From NCBI GenBank assembly GCA_041595355.1, contig JBFHKO010000178.1:1-5278 (forward strand): a stretch of DNA of 5,278 nucleotides, written 5' to 3'. Every line of letters starts with the position of its first letter. The first letter of the stretch is position 1. The notes under the pieces are model-generated. The model worked only from the letters and a program-made list of their open reading frames with translations, did not search any database and was not told where the DNA came from. A program made the position numbers and the translations under genes. The DNA is from JBFHKO01 sp041595355 (GTDB taxonomy: Bacteria; Pseudomonadota; Gammaproteobacteria; Enterobacterales; Aeromonadaceae). This document shows, piece after piece, positions 1 to 5,278 of the stretch.

Positions 1-151
1 ATTCGGCGCCGCGATAGAGCTCGGTGTGTCCCTTCTGGCGGCCAAAGCCCTTGACCTCGGACACCGTCATGCCGTCCACGCCCAAGGCCGCCACGGCCTC
101 GCGCACGTCGTCCAATTTGAAGGGTTTGATGATCGCACTGATGAGTTTCAT
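1..151 (-). CDS. glnK: P-II nitrogen regulatory protein, N-terminal 50 codons (GlnK/GlnB family, partial)
   Basis: P-II proteins are trimeric cytoplasmic signal proteins that sense 2-oxoglutarate, ATP/ADP and, through uridylylation, glutamine. They control the AmtB ammonium channel, the NtrB kinase and the glutamine synthetase adenylyltransferase. Only the first 50 residues are visible. They begin MKLISAIIKPFKLDDVREAV and include the family signature around EVKGFGRQKGHTELYRGAE. The window ends just before the T-loop tyrosine (Tyr51, the uridylylation site); the single remaining base, T on the coding strand, is consistent with a Tyr codon. The ATG is preceded by GGGAGA with 6 bases between. 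Residues are mixed: LDDV, GMTV and HTEL are GlnB-like, while MKL is GlnK-like. The sigma-54/NtrC-type promoter upstream favours a GlnK role, usually paired with amtB, but amtB would lie outside the window. Family is certain; the choice of glnK over glnB is inference. Confidence 0.93.
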   Translation of the reverse strand, partial: MKLISAIIKPFKLDDVREAVAALGVDGMTVSEVKGFGRQKGHTELYRGAE

Positions 152-196
152 ATTGGTTCTCCCACTCCCTGGTTGCTATTGGGCTGCATGGGCCAA

Positions 197-212
197 TTCA
201 ATGTCTGTGCCA
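197..212 (-). promoter_or_regulatory. Sigma-54 (-24/-12) promoter for the P-II gene
   Basis: The minus strand reads TGGCACAGACATTGAA. Against the sigma-54 consensus TGGCAC-N5-TTGCA, the -24 block is perfect. The -12 block is TTGAA, with A in place of the usual C. The distance GG-N10-G is exactly canonical. The predicted start would be near position 186, giving a leader of about 35 bases before the ATG. Flanking IHF-like and NtrC-like sites support it. Confidence 0.72.
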
Positions 213-231
213 TCTATTTAAATTTGTTAAC

Positions 232-244
232 TTTCAATGCGTTG
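232..244 (+). promoter_or_regulatory. Candidate IHF binding site in the P-II upstream region
   Basis: The plus strand reads TTTCAATGCGTTG, matching the IHF consensus WATCAA-N4-TTR at 8 of 9 defined positions. An A/T-rich tract (about 214-231) adjoins its 5' side, as is common for IHF sites. It lies between the sigma-54 promoter and the NtrC-like sites, where a bend would help an enhancer-bound activator loop to the polymerase. The match is by eye and IHF sites are degenerate. Confidence 0.45.
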
Positions 245-275
245 TGTTCAAATGGCAACATGGCGGCCCGTGCAT

Positions 276-292
276 GAATTTCTTTTGGTGCA
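276..292 (-). promoter_or_regulatory. NtrC enhancer-like site (proximal, half-site only)
   Basis: The minus strand begins with a perfect TGCACCA half-site (286-292). The other half, GAAATTC, does not resemble TGGTGCA. The centre is about -98 from the predicted start. It would be weak alone but shares orientation and helical face with the distal site. Confidence 0.4.
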
Positions 293-317
293 GGGCGGCT
301 CAGATTGAGGCAGACAG

Positions 318-334
318 CGTTCCATTATGGTGCA
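318..334 (-). promoter_or_regulatory. NtrC enhancer-like site (distal)
   Basis: The minus strand reads TGCACCATAATGGAACG. Against the NtrC dyad TGCACCA-N3-TGGTGCA, the first half is perfect and the second matches 4 of 7 positions, so 11 of 14 overall. Its centre is about -140 from the predicted sigma-54 start, the same distance as the distal NtrC site of E. coli glnA. It begins one base after the yacL stop codon. Confidence 0.55.
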
Positions 335-335
335 T

Positions 336-704
336 TTAGCCACCGGCGACGAAGTGCAGCCAGGCGCGCAGCAGCACCTCGAAATCCGCCAGCCCGCAGC
401 CCGCCAGCTGCTCTTCATCGTAATAGCCCATGTCTGGCTCCAGTTCATCCCCGACATCGAAGGCCAGGGCATGGGCCGCCACCTCCACCTCGTCATCGGC
501 CACCGACAGCCGGAACTGGCTACCACAGTGCACCAGCGTCTCGCGCTCCCCGCTGCGCAGCGCGGCCAGCTCCGTCAGCAGTTGCTGACCGAAAACCTGA
601 TCGCGGCCCAGCTCCTCGGTGAGCCAGGCGCCCAGGGCTTCGTGGCCCATGGAGAGACGGGCGGAGTGACGTCCCGCCGCGTCGCGTAAAAATTCGTAAT
701 CCAT
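336..704 (-). CDS. yacL: YacL family protein (UPF0231), 122 aa
   Basis: This is a small, acidic, probably cytoplasmic protein of unknown biochemical function. It starts MDYEFLRD and contains SMGHE in the first third and MGYYDEEQLAGCG near residue 95. These match E. coli YacL (120 aa; MDYEFLRD, MSMGHE, MNYYDEESLSLCG) in order and spacing. No signal peptide or membrane segment is visible. The chosen ATG has AGGGGAG five bases upstream and matches the family start; the open frame extends 21 codons further, but that part overlaps the acnB terminator. Lying directly downstream of acnB is the E. coli arrangement, which supports the call. A Rho-independent terminator and a second hairpin separate it from acnB, so it needs either read-through or its own promoter; I could not pick out a convincing one. 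No clear terminator follows the stop. Confidence 0.93.
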   Translation of the reverse strand: MDYEFLRDAAGRHSARLSMGHEALGAWLTEELGRDQVFGQQLLTELAALRSGERETLVHCGSQFRLSVADDEVEVAAHALAFDVGDELEPDMGYYDEEQLAGCGLADFEVLLRAWLHFVAGG

Positions 705-719
705 CAACACTCCCCTGAG

Positions 720-740
720 GCCGGCCCGCTCCAGGCCGGC
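720..740 (-). other. GC-rich hairpin just upstream of the yacL ribosome binding site
   Basis: GCCGGCC (720-726) pairs perfectly with GGCCGGC (734-740) across a 7-base loop. In the transcript this stem ends three bases before the yacL Shine-Dalgarno (710-716). No U-run follows, so it is not an intrinsic terminator. It could modulate yacL translation or protect a processed 5' end. Confidence 0.5.
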
Positions 741-750
741 ACACGAATAA

Positions 751-778
751 GAAAAGGGCGGGTCCAAGACCCGCCCTT
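751..778 (-). terminator. Rho-independent terminator of acnB
   Basis: An 11-bp perfect stem (754-764 with 768-778) has a 3-base loop. On the minus strand it is followed by a T-rich run, TTTTCTTATT. It lies 25 bases past the acnB stop codon and points in the same direction. Confidence 0.9.
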
Positions 779-803
779 GCGTCCCCTTCAGCCGTCAGTG
801 CGC

Positions 804-3401
804 TCAGGCAGGCACCTGCAGGATCACCTGCTCCGCCTTCTGGGTGTAGCTGGCAATCTGATCGAAATTCAGGTAGCGGTAGGTATCCGCCGCCGTGGCT
901 TCCAGCTGCCGGGCATAGGTCATGTACTCCTCGACACTGGGAATGCGCCCCAGTATCGCCGCCACCGCCGCCAGCTCCGCCGAGGCCAGATAGACATTGG
1001 CCCCCTTGCCCAACCGGTTGGGGAAGTTACGGGTGGAGGTGGAGACCACGCTGGCGCCATCGGCCACCCGCGCCTGGTTGCCCATGCACAGGGAGCAGCC
1101 CGGCATCTCCAGACGGGCGCCGGTGCGGCCGAAGATGGCGTAATAGCCCTCCTCGGTCAGCTGGGCGGCATCCATCTTGGTGGGCGGCGCTATCCACAAG
1201 CGAGTGGCGAGCTGGCCCTTGAACGTCTCGAGCAGCTTGCCGGCGGCGCGGTAGTGACCGATGTTGGTCATGCAGGAGCCGATGAACACCTCATCGATCT
1301 GATCGCCGGCCACCTCGGAGAGCAGGCGGGCATCGTCCGGATCGTTGGGCGCACAGAGGATGGGCTCCTTGATGTCGGCCAGATCGATCTCGATCACCGC
1401 CGCATACTCGGCGTCGGCATCGGCGGCCATCAGCTGAGGATTGGCCAGCCAGGCTTCCATTCCCTCGATGCGCCGCTCCAGGGTACGGCGATCGCCATAG
1501 CCTTCGGCGATCATCCATTTGAGCATCACCACGTTGGAGGTGAGGTACTCGGTGATGGGCGCCTGGTCCAGCTTGATGGTGCAGCCGGCGGCGGAGCGCT
1601 CGGCGCTGGCATCGGCCAGCTCGAAAGCCTGCTCCACCTTGAGCTGCGGCAAGCCTTCAATCTCCAGAATGCGACCGGAGAAGATGTTCTGCTTGCCGGC
1701 CTTCTCGACGGTCAGCAAGCCGCTCTGGATGGCCGCATGGGGAATGGCATGCACCAGATCCCGCAGCGTGATGCCGGGCTGCATCTCGCCCTTGAAGCGC
1801 ACCAGCACCGACTCGGGCATGTCCAGCGGCATGACGCCGGTGGCGGCGGCGAAGGCGACCAGCCCCGAGCCCGCCGGGAAGGAGATGCCGATGGGGAAAC
1901 GGGTATGGGAGTCACCACCGGTGCCGACGGTGTCCGGCAGCAGCATGCGGTTCAGCCAGGAGTGGATGATGCCGTCGCCCGGGCGCAGGGCCACGCCGCC
2001 GCGGTTCATGATGAAGTCCGGCAGGGTGTGGTGGGTCTGCACGTCCACCGGCTTCGGGTAGGCGGCCGTGTGGCAGAAGGACTGCATCACCAGATCGGCG
2101 GAGAAGCCGAGGCAGGCGAGATCCTTGAGCTCGTCGCGGGTCATGGGACCCGTGGTGTCCTGGGAGCCGACCGTGGTCATTCTGGGCTCGCAGTAGGTGC
2201 CCGGCCGAATACCGGCCACACCGCACGCCTTGCCGACCATCTTCTGGGCCAGGGTGAACCCCTTGCCGGAATCGGCCACCGGCTTCGGGCGGCTGAACAC
2301 CTCGGAGTGGGGCAGCCCCAGGGCCTCACGGGCCTTGTCGGTCAGGCCGCGGCCGACGATGAGCGGAATGCGGCCACCGGCACGCACCTCGTCCAGCAGC
2401 ACCTCGGTCTTGAGCTCGAAGCTGGCCAGCAGCTCGTCGCTGTCGTGACGGGTCACCTTGCCCTCGTAGGGGTAGATGTCGATGACGTCGCCCATCTCCA
2501 GCTTGGAGACATCCAGCTCGATGGGCAGGGCGCCGGCATCTTCCATGGTGTTGAAGAAGATGGGGGCAATCTTGCCGCCCAGCACGAAACCGCCGGCGCG
2601 CTTGTTGGGGACATGCGGCATGTCCTCGCCCATGAACCAGAGCACCGAGTTGGTGGCCGACTTGCGGGAGGAGCCGGTGCCGACCACGTCGCCGACATAA
2701 GCCAGCGGGAAGCCCTTGGCCTTCAGCGCATCCAGGGTCTTGATGGGACCTATGTTGCCCTCGTCATCCGGCTCGATGCCGGGACGGGCATTCTTGAGCA
2801 TCGCCAGGGCATGCAGCGGGATATCCGGCCGCGACCAGGCATCCTGGGCCGGAGAGAGATCATCGGTATTGGTTTCACCCGGGACCTTGAATACCGTCAG
2901 GGTGATCTTGTCCGCCAGCTTGGGGCGGCTCAGGAACCATTCAGCATCGGCCCAGGATTGCATCACCTGCTGGGCTAAGGCGTTGCCGGCCTTGGCCTTC
3001 TCCTGCACGTCATGGAAGGCGTCGAACATCAGCAGGGTGTGCGAGAGCGCCTTGGCGGCCAGGGGGGCCAGCTTGGCGTCATCCAGCAGATCGATCAGCG
3101 GATGGATGTTGTAGCCGCCCTGCATGGTGCCCAGCCACTCGACCGCCTGTTCGGCGCCGAGGATCGGCGAACTGGCTTCCCCCTTGGCCACCGCCGCCAG
3201 AAAACCGGCCTTCACATAAGCCGCCTCGTCCACGCCTGGCGGTACCCGCTGGCTCAGCAGCTCCAGCAGCAGGGCCTCTTCACCGGCCGGCGGGCTCTTC
3301 AGCAAGTCGACCAGCGCCGCCACTTGCTCGGCATTCAGGGGTTGGGGCACCACGCCCTGGGCGGCACGCTCCGCCACATGTTTACGATAGCTCTCTAGCA
3401 C
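804..3401 (-). CDS. acnB: Aconitate hydratase B (AcnB), 865 aa
   Basis: AcnB interconverts citrate and isocitrate through cis-aconitate in the TCA cycle; the family also handles 2-methyl-cis-aconitate in the methylcitrate cycle. It is cytoplasmic with a [4Fe-4S] cluster. The length equals E. coli AcnB (865 aa) and the sequence appears to align without gaps. The N-terminal HEAT-like region covers about residues 1-160, then the swivel domain containing GTGSSRKSATNS, then the catalytic core. The cluster ligands are all present and fall on the E. coli numbers: Cys710 in FIGSCMTN, and Cys769 and Cys772 in PGCSLCMG. DSHTR lies at 497-501. The start chosen is GTG at 3401, giving VLESYRKHVAERAA against E. 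coli MLEEYRKHVAERAA, with AGGA seven bases upstream. An in-frame ATG at 3461 has no family counterpart. E. coli AcnB loses its cluster under iron limitation or oxidation and then binds mRNA; whether that occurs here cannot be read from sequence. Its own terminator follows. Confidence 0.98.
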   Translation of the reverse strand: MLESYRKHVAERAAQGVVPQPLNAEQVAALVDLLKSPPAGEEALLLELLSQRVPPGVDEAAYVKAGFLAAVAKGEASSPILGAEQAVEWLGTMQGGYNIHPLIDLLDDAKLAPLAAKALSHTLLMFDAFHDVQEKAKAGNALAQQVMQSWADAEWFLSRPKLADKITLTVFKVPGETNTDDLSPAQDAWSRPDIPLHALAMLKNARPGIEPDDEGNIGPIKTLDALKAKGFPLAYVGDVVGTGSSRKSATNSVLWFMGEDMPHVPNKRAGGFVLGGKIAPIFFNTMEDAGALPIELDVSKLEMGDVIDIYPYEGKVTRHDSDELLASFELKTEVLLDEVRAGGRIPLIVGRGLTDKAREALGLPHSEVFSRPKPVADSGKGFTLAQKMVGKACGVAGIRPGTYCEPRMTTVGSQDTTGPMTRDELKDLACLGFSADLVMQSFCHTAAYPKPVDVQTHHTLPDFIMNRGGVALRPGDGIIHSWLNRMLLPDTVGTGGDSHTRFPIGISFPAGSGLVAFAAATGVMPLDMPESVLVRFKGEMQPGITLRDLVHAIPHAAIQSGLLTVEKAGKQNIFSGRILEIEGLPQLKVEQAFELADASAERSAAGCTIKLDQAPITEYLTSNVVMLKWMIAEGYGDRRTLERRIEGMEAWLANPQLMAADADAEYAAVIEIDLADIKEPILCAPNDPDDARLLSEVAGDQIDEVFIGSCMTNIGHYRAAGKLLETFKGQLATRLWIAPPTKMDAAQLTEEGYYAIFGRTGARLEMPGCSLCMGNQARVADGASVVSTSTRNFPNRLGKGANVYLASAELAAVAAILGRIPSVEEYMTYARQLEATAADTYRYLNFDQIASYTQKAEQVILQVPA

Positions 3402-3408
3402 TGTGCAA

Positions 3409-3414
3409 TCCTCT
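3409..3414 (-). promoter_or_regulatory. Ribosome binding site deciding the GTG start of acnB
   Basis: The minus strand reads AGAGGA, then seven bases, then GTG at 3401. No ATG is better placed near the conserved N-terminus, so this site supports GTG initiation. Confidence 0.75.
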
Positions 3415-3485
3415 CTTTGCGGGGGCGTCAGCCATTGGACGCTCATCCATGCGCCGGGCAACAGGCGGCCAGGCGGGGTGTCGGT

Positions 3486-3513
3486 ACTATATCGGGTTTG
3501 CCGGTAAAGTTAA
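3486..3513 (-). promoter_or_regulatory. Candidate sigma-70 promoter for acnB
   Basis: On the minus strand TTAACT (3508-3513) and TATAGT (3486-3491) are 16 bp apart, matching the -35 and -10 consensus at 4/6 and 5/6. The predicted start near 3479 gives a leader of about 78 bases. It is the best -10 I see between the His-rich lipoprotein stop and acnB. Confidence 0.45.
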
Positions 3514-3533
3514 ATTGGGGCCAGCCGGCGTCC

Positions 3534-3815
3534 CTAGCAACGCCCCTTCTTCGCCTGCCCCGGGGGGCAGAAGTAGCCGCGGTCGCGACGCTGGTCGTCA
3601 TGGTGGTGCGGACGCTCGAAGCCATGGCGGTGATAGTGGCGATGACCATCCCGGTAGTGATAGTGGTGAGGATCGTAATGGCGCCGGCCATCGGCATCGA
3701 TGATGACCCGCACCCCCTCGACATCCAGATCGGCCCTGCGCACCGCCACGGGCCCATGATGAACGCAGCCGGCGAGCAGCACGGCAGCCATCAACACAAC
3801 AGGCAACTTGAGCAT
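3534..3815 (-). CDS. Small His-rich lipoprotein with FCPPGQAKKGRC tail, 93 aa
   Basis: Function unknown. The ATG at 3815 has GAGGAA five bases upstream. Residues 1-16 form a lipoprotein signal peptide with lipobox LLAGC, giving Cys17 as the lipidated residue. Val at mature +2 does not suggest inner-membrane retention, so outer-membrane anchoring is likely (inference). The 77-residue mature part starts CVHH and continues VRRADLD. It then has a segment rich in His, Tyr, Arg and Asp (mature residues about 30-60), and ends FCPPGQAKKGRC. I count 13 His in the mature protein, 10 of them in residues 34-56, which suggests metal binding. The tail has two Cys with nine residues between them that could form a disulfide loop. 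The 63-aa gene just upstream is a paralog without the His-rich segment. Neither a convincing promoter -35 nor a terminator is visible. CPPG-x-AKK tails also occur, from memory, in RcnB-like periplasmic proteins, but I cannot assign it there. Confidence 0.85.
   Translation of the reverse strand: MLKLPVVLMAAVLLAGCVHHGPVAVRRADLDVEGVRVIIDADGRRHYDPHHYHYRDGHRHYHRHGFERPHHHDDQRRDRGYFCPPGQAKKGRC
3537..3574 (-). repeat. Copy 1 of a 38-bp near-identical gene-end repeat
   Basis: It matches 3960-3997 at 34 of 38 positions and encodes the last 12 residues, FCPPGQAKKGRC. The four differences are all synonymous third-codon changes, which fits an ancient gene duplication with selection on the peptide. Confidence 0.85.
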
Positions 3816-3901
3816 GATAGTTCCTCGGGTGAACACGCTTGTAGCAAGCATAGTTGGCTCCCATCCTCTCCGGGTAGGCCGGCGCTGCGGCGGCCCCATA
3901 G

Positions 3902-3929
3902 AAAAAGGACGTGCCCGCACGTCCCTTTT
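3902..3929 (-). terminator. Rho-independent terminator of the 63-aa lipoprotein gene
   Basis: The minus-strand stem pairs 3907-3913 with 3918-3924 around a CGGG loop, extended by a G-U pair (3925/3906). It is followed by TTTTTC. It starts about 28 bases after the stop codon, so it separates the two paralogs transcriptionally. The A-run on its other side could make it partly bidirectional, but no plus-strand gene ends here. Confidence 0.85.
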
Positions 3930-3956
3930 CGTCATCCCATCCCTGACCGGTGCGCC

Positions 3957-4148
3957 TCAGCAGCGCCCCTTCTTGGCCTGCCCCGGCGGACAGAAGTGCC
4001 CGTCATCCCGGTGACTGTGACCCTCATCGCCCAGGATGATGCGCGCCCCCGGCAGATCCACATCGGCGCGTCTGACCCGTACCCCGTCATGGTGGACACA
4101 GGCCGTCAGCATCAGGGCCACGCCTCCCAACAACCAGACTCTGTTCAT
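3957..4148 (-). CDS. Small lipoprotein with FCPPGQAKKGRC tail, 63 aa
   Basis: Function unknown. The ATG at 4148 has GGGAG five bases upstream; an in-frame GTG two codons earlier overlaps that site and is unlikely. MNRVWLLGGVALMLTAC is a lipoprotein signal peptide with lipobox LTAC, and the lipidated residue is Cys17, the same number as in the paralog downstream. The mature part is 47 residues. It begins CVHHDGVRVRRADVD (10 of the first 13 residues equal the paralog without gaps), has a short Asp/His stretch (GDEGHSHRDDGH), and ends with the identical FCPPGQAKKGRC. Relative to the paralog it lacks a stretch of 30 residues. It lies between the lpdA terminator and its own terminator, so it is probably monocistronic, with a promoter in the short gap 4149-4216 where I find no strong -35/-10 pair. 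Confidence 0.84.
   Translation of the reverse strand: MNRVWLLGGVALMLTACVHHDGVRVRRADVDLPGARIILGDEGHSHRDDGHFCPPGQAKKGRC
3960..3997 (-). repeat. Copy 2 of a 38-bp near-identical gene-end repeat
   Basis: Partner of 3537-3574, in the same orientation, ending in the same C-terminal peptide. The copies are 423 bp apart, matching the tandem gene arrangement. Confidence 0.85.
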
Positions 4149-4216
4149 TGCCACTCCCGTTGGTTGTCACCGTTCAAGCCTAGAGAATAAAAGCCGGATG
4201 GCTGGAGGAAAAGCAG

Positions 4217-4239
4217 AAAAAAGGCCCCGACGGGGCCTT
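4217..4239 (-). terminator. Rho-independent terminator of lpdA
   Basis: AAGGCCCC (4221-4228) pairs with GGGGCCTT (4232-4239) around a 3-base loop. On the minus strand it is followed by six T's (complement of 4217-4222). It lies 17 bases past the lpdA stop codon. Confidence 0.92.
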
Positions 4240-4256
4240 CTCATGACGCAGGCGGC

Positions 4257-5278
4257 TTACTTCTTCTTCGCCTTGGCGTTGGGCAGATCGGTGATGGAGC
4301 CTTCGAACACCTCCGCCGCCAGGCCGACCGACTCATGCAGGGTCGGGTGGGCATGGATGGTCAGGGCGATGTCTTCGGCATCGGCACCCATCTCGATGGC
4401 GAGGCCGATTTCACCCAGCAGCTCGCCGCCGTTGGTGCCGACGATGGCGCCGCCGATGACCCGGCCATTGCTCTTGTCGAAGATGAGCTTGGTCATGCCA
4501 TCGGCGCAATCCGAGGCAATGGCCCGCCCGGAAGCCGCCCAGGGGAAGACCGAGGTTTCAAAGTTGATCCCCTTCTCCCGGGCTTCCTTCTCGGTGAGGC
4601 CGACCCAGGCAATTTCCGGCTCGGTGTAGGCGATGGAGGGGATCACCTTGGGATCGAAGTAGTGCTTCTTGCCGGCGATGACTTCCGCCGCCACATGGCC
4701 TTCATGCACCCCCTTGTGGGCCAGCATGGGCTGGCCGACGATGTCACCGATGGCGAAGATATGCGGCACATTGGTGCACAGCTGCTTGTCCACCTCGATG
4801 AAACCGCGCTCGCTGACCGTCACGCCCGCCTGTTCGGCCGCCAGCAGCTTGCCGTTGGGCACCCGGCCCACCGCCACCAGCACGCTGTCGTAGCGCACCG
4901 CCTCGGCCGGGGCATGCTTGCCCTCGAAGGAGACATAGAGGCCGTCCTCCTTGGCTTCCACCGCCGTCACCTTGGTCTCCAGCATCAGGTTGAACTTGTT
5001 CTGCACCCGCTTGGTGTAGACCTTGACCACGTCCTTGTCCGCCGCCGGCACCAGCTGATCGGCAAACTCCACCACGTCGATCTCGGCACCCAGGGAGGAG
5101 TAGACGGTGCCCATCTCCAGGCCGATGATGCCGCCGCCCAGCACCAGCAGCTTGCCGGGTACCGTCTTCAGCTCCAGGGCGTCGGTAGAATCCCACACCC
5201 GCGGATCATCATGGGGAATGAAGGGCAGCTTCACCGGCCGGGAGCCGGCGGCGATGATGGCGTTGTCGAACTTGACCA
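4257..5278 (-). CDS. lpdA: Dihydrolipoyl dehydrogenase (LpdA, E3), C-terminal 339 residues, partial
   Basis: LpdA is the FAD-dependent E3 subunit that reoxidises dihydrolipoyl groups with NAD+. It serves the pyruvate and 2-oxoglutarate dehydrogenase complexes and the glycine cleavage system. The visible part corresponds to about residue 136 to the end of the 474-residue E. coli protein and appears collinear with it. It contains NAIIAAGSRP, the NAD-binding GGGIIGLEMG, the FAD-contacting AIGDIVGQPMLAHKG, and the dimerisation domain ending with HAHPTLHE, whose second His and Glu are the catalytic pair. It ends PNAKAKKK, almost as in E. coli. The N-terminal FAD-binding segment and the redox-active disulfide lie beyond position 5278, so the true start is not visible; a GTG at 5232-5234 is internal. 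In relatives lpd follows aceE-aceF, which would be upstream. A strong terminator closes the unit. Confidence 0.97.
   Translation of the reverse strand, partial: VKFDNAIIAAGSRPVKLPFIPHDDPRVWDSTDALELKTVPGKLLVLGGGIIGLEMGTVYSSLGAEIDVVEFADQLVPAADKDVVKVYTKRVQNKFNLMLETKVTAVEAKEDGLYVSFEGKHAPAEAVRYDSVLVAVGRVPNGKLLAAEQAGVTVSERGFIEVDKQLCTNVPHIFAIGDIVGQPMLAHKGVHEGHVAAEVIAGKKHYFDPKVIPSIAYTEPEIAWVGLTEKEAREKGINFETSVFPWAASGRAIASDCADGMTKLIFDKSNGRVIGGAIVGTNGGELLGEIGLAIEMGADAEDIALTIHAHPTLHESVGLAAEVFEGSITDLPNAKAKKK

Noticed and set aside
179..196. Imperfect inverted repeat TTGGGC...GGCCAA over the predicted P-II transcription start
   Set aside because: Only four outer base pairs are solid; too weak to call an operator or hairpin.
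705..767. N-terminal extension of yacL
   Set aside because: It runs through the acnB terminator and hairpin; MDYEFLRD with its own Shine-Dalgarno matches the family start.
777..2978. Very long plus-strand open frame (733 codons)
   Set aside because: It is antisense to acnB, whose protein matches aconitase B end to end. High GC produces long shadow frames, and the translation has no recognisable domain.
3393..3410. Iron-responsive-element-like CAGUGC loop at the acnB start codon
   Set aside because: The CAGUGN motif is present, but the flanking bases do not form the required stem and there is no bulged C, so it is probably chance.
3402..3461. Upstream ATG extension of acnB by 20 codons
   Set aside because: The E. 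coli protein starts at the position of the GTG at 3401, which has a well-spaced Shine-Dalgarno. The extra residues have no family counterpart.
3816..3935. N-terminal extension of the 93-aa lipoprotein
   Set aside because: It would overlap the upstream terminator and bury the signal peptide and lipobox inside the protein.
3417..4190. Plus-strand open frame of 257 codons across both lipoproteins
   Set aside because: It is antisense to two genes that have signal peptides, Shine-Dalgarno sites and a shared tail; its translation is low-complexity and unrecognisable.

Overview
The window is GC-rich chromosomal DNA of a gammaproteobacterium. Its lipoamide dehydrogenase, aconitase B, YacL and P-II proteins all closely resemble the Escherichia coli ones. 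An Aeromonas-like genome fits the GC content and gene content, but that is inference and I could not test it. All six genes are on the minus strand. In order of transcription they are lpdA (its 5' part lies beyond the window), a 63-aa lipoprotein, a 93-aa His-rich lipoprotein, acnB, yacL, and the first 50 codons of a P-II nitrogen regulator (glnK/glnB type).

The first part is central carbon metabolism. LpdA is the E3 subunit of pyruvate and 2-oxoglutarate dehydrogenase, and AcnB is the main TCA-cycle aconitase. E. coli has the same lpd ... acnB-yacL neighbourhood. Here two small tandem paralogous lipoproteins sit between lpd and acnB. Both share a CVHH start after the lipobox and an identical FCPPGQAKKGRC tail; one carries an added His-rich segment. 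Their function is unknown.

lpdA, the 63-aa lipoprotein gene and acnB are each followed by a clear Rho-independent terminator, so these look like separate transcription units. I see no convincing terminator after the 93-aa lipoprotein gene, so some transcription could run from it into acnB. acnB most likely starts at a GTG that gives 865 aa. yacL follows the acnB terminator by a short gap containing a second hairpin.

The last part is nitrogen control. The 184 bases between yacL and the P-II gene hold what looks like a complete sigma-54 enhancer-dependent promoter: a -24/-12 element with exact GG-N10-G spacing, a one-mismatch IHF-like site, and two perfect TGCACCA NtrC half-sites in the same orientation 42 bp apart. 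No gap between genes exceeds 300 bases. I saw no RNA genes, mobile elements or CRISPR arrays.
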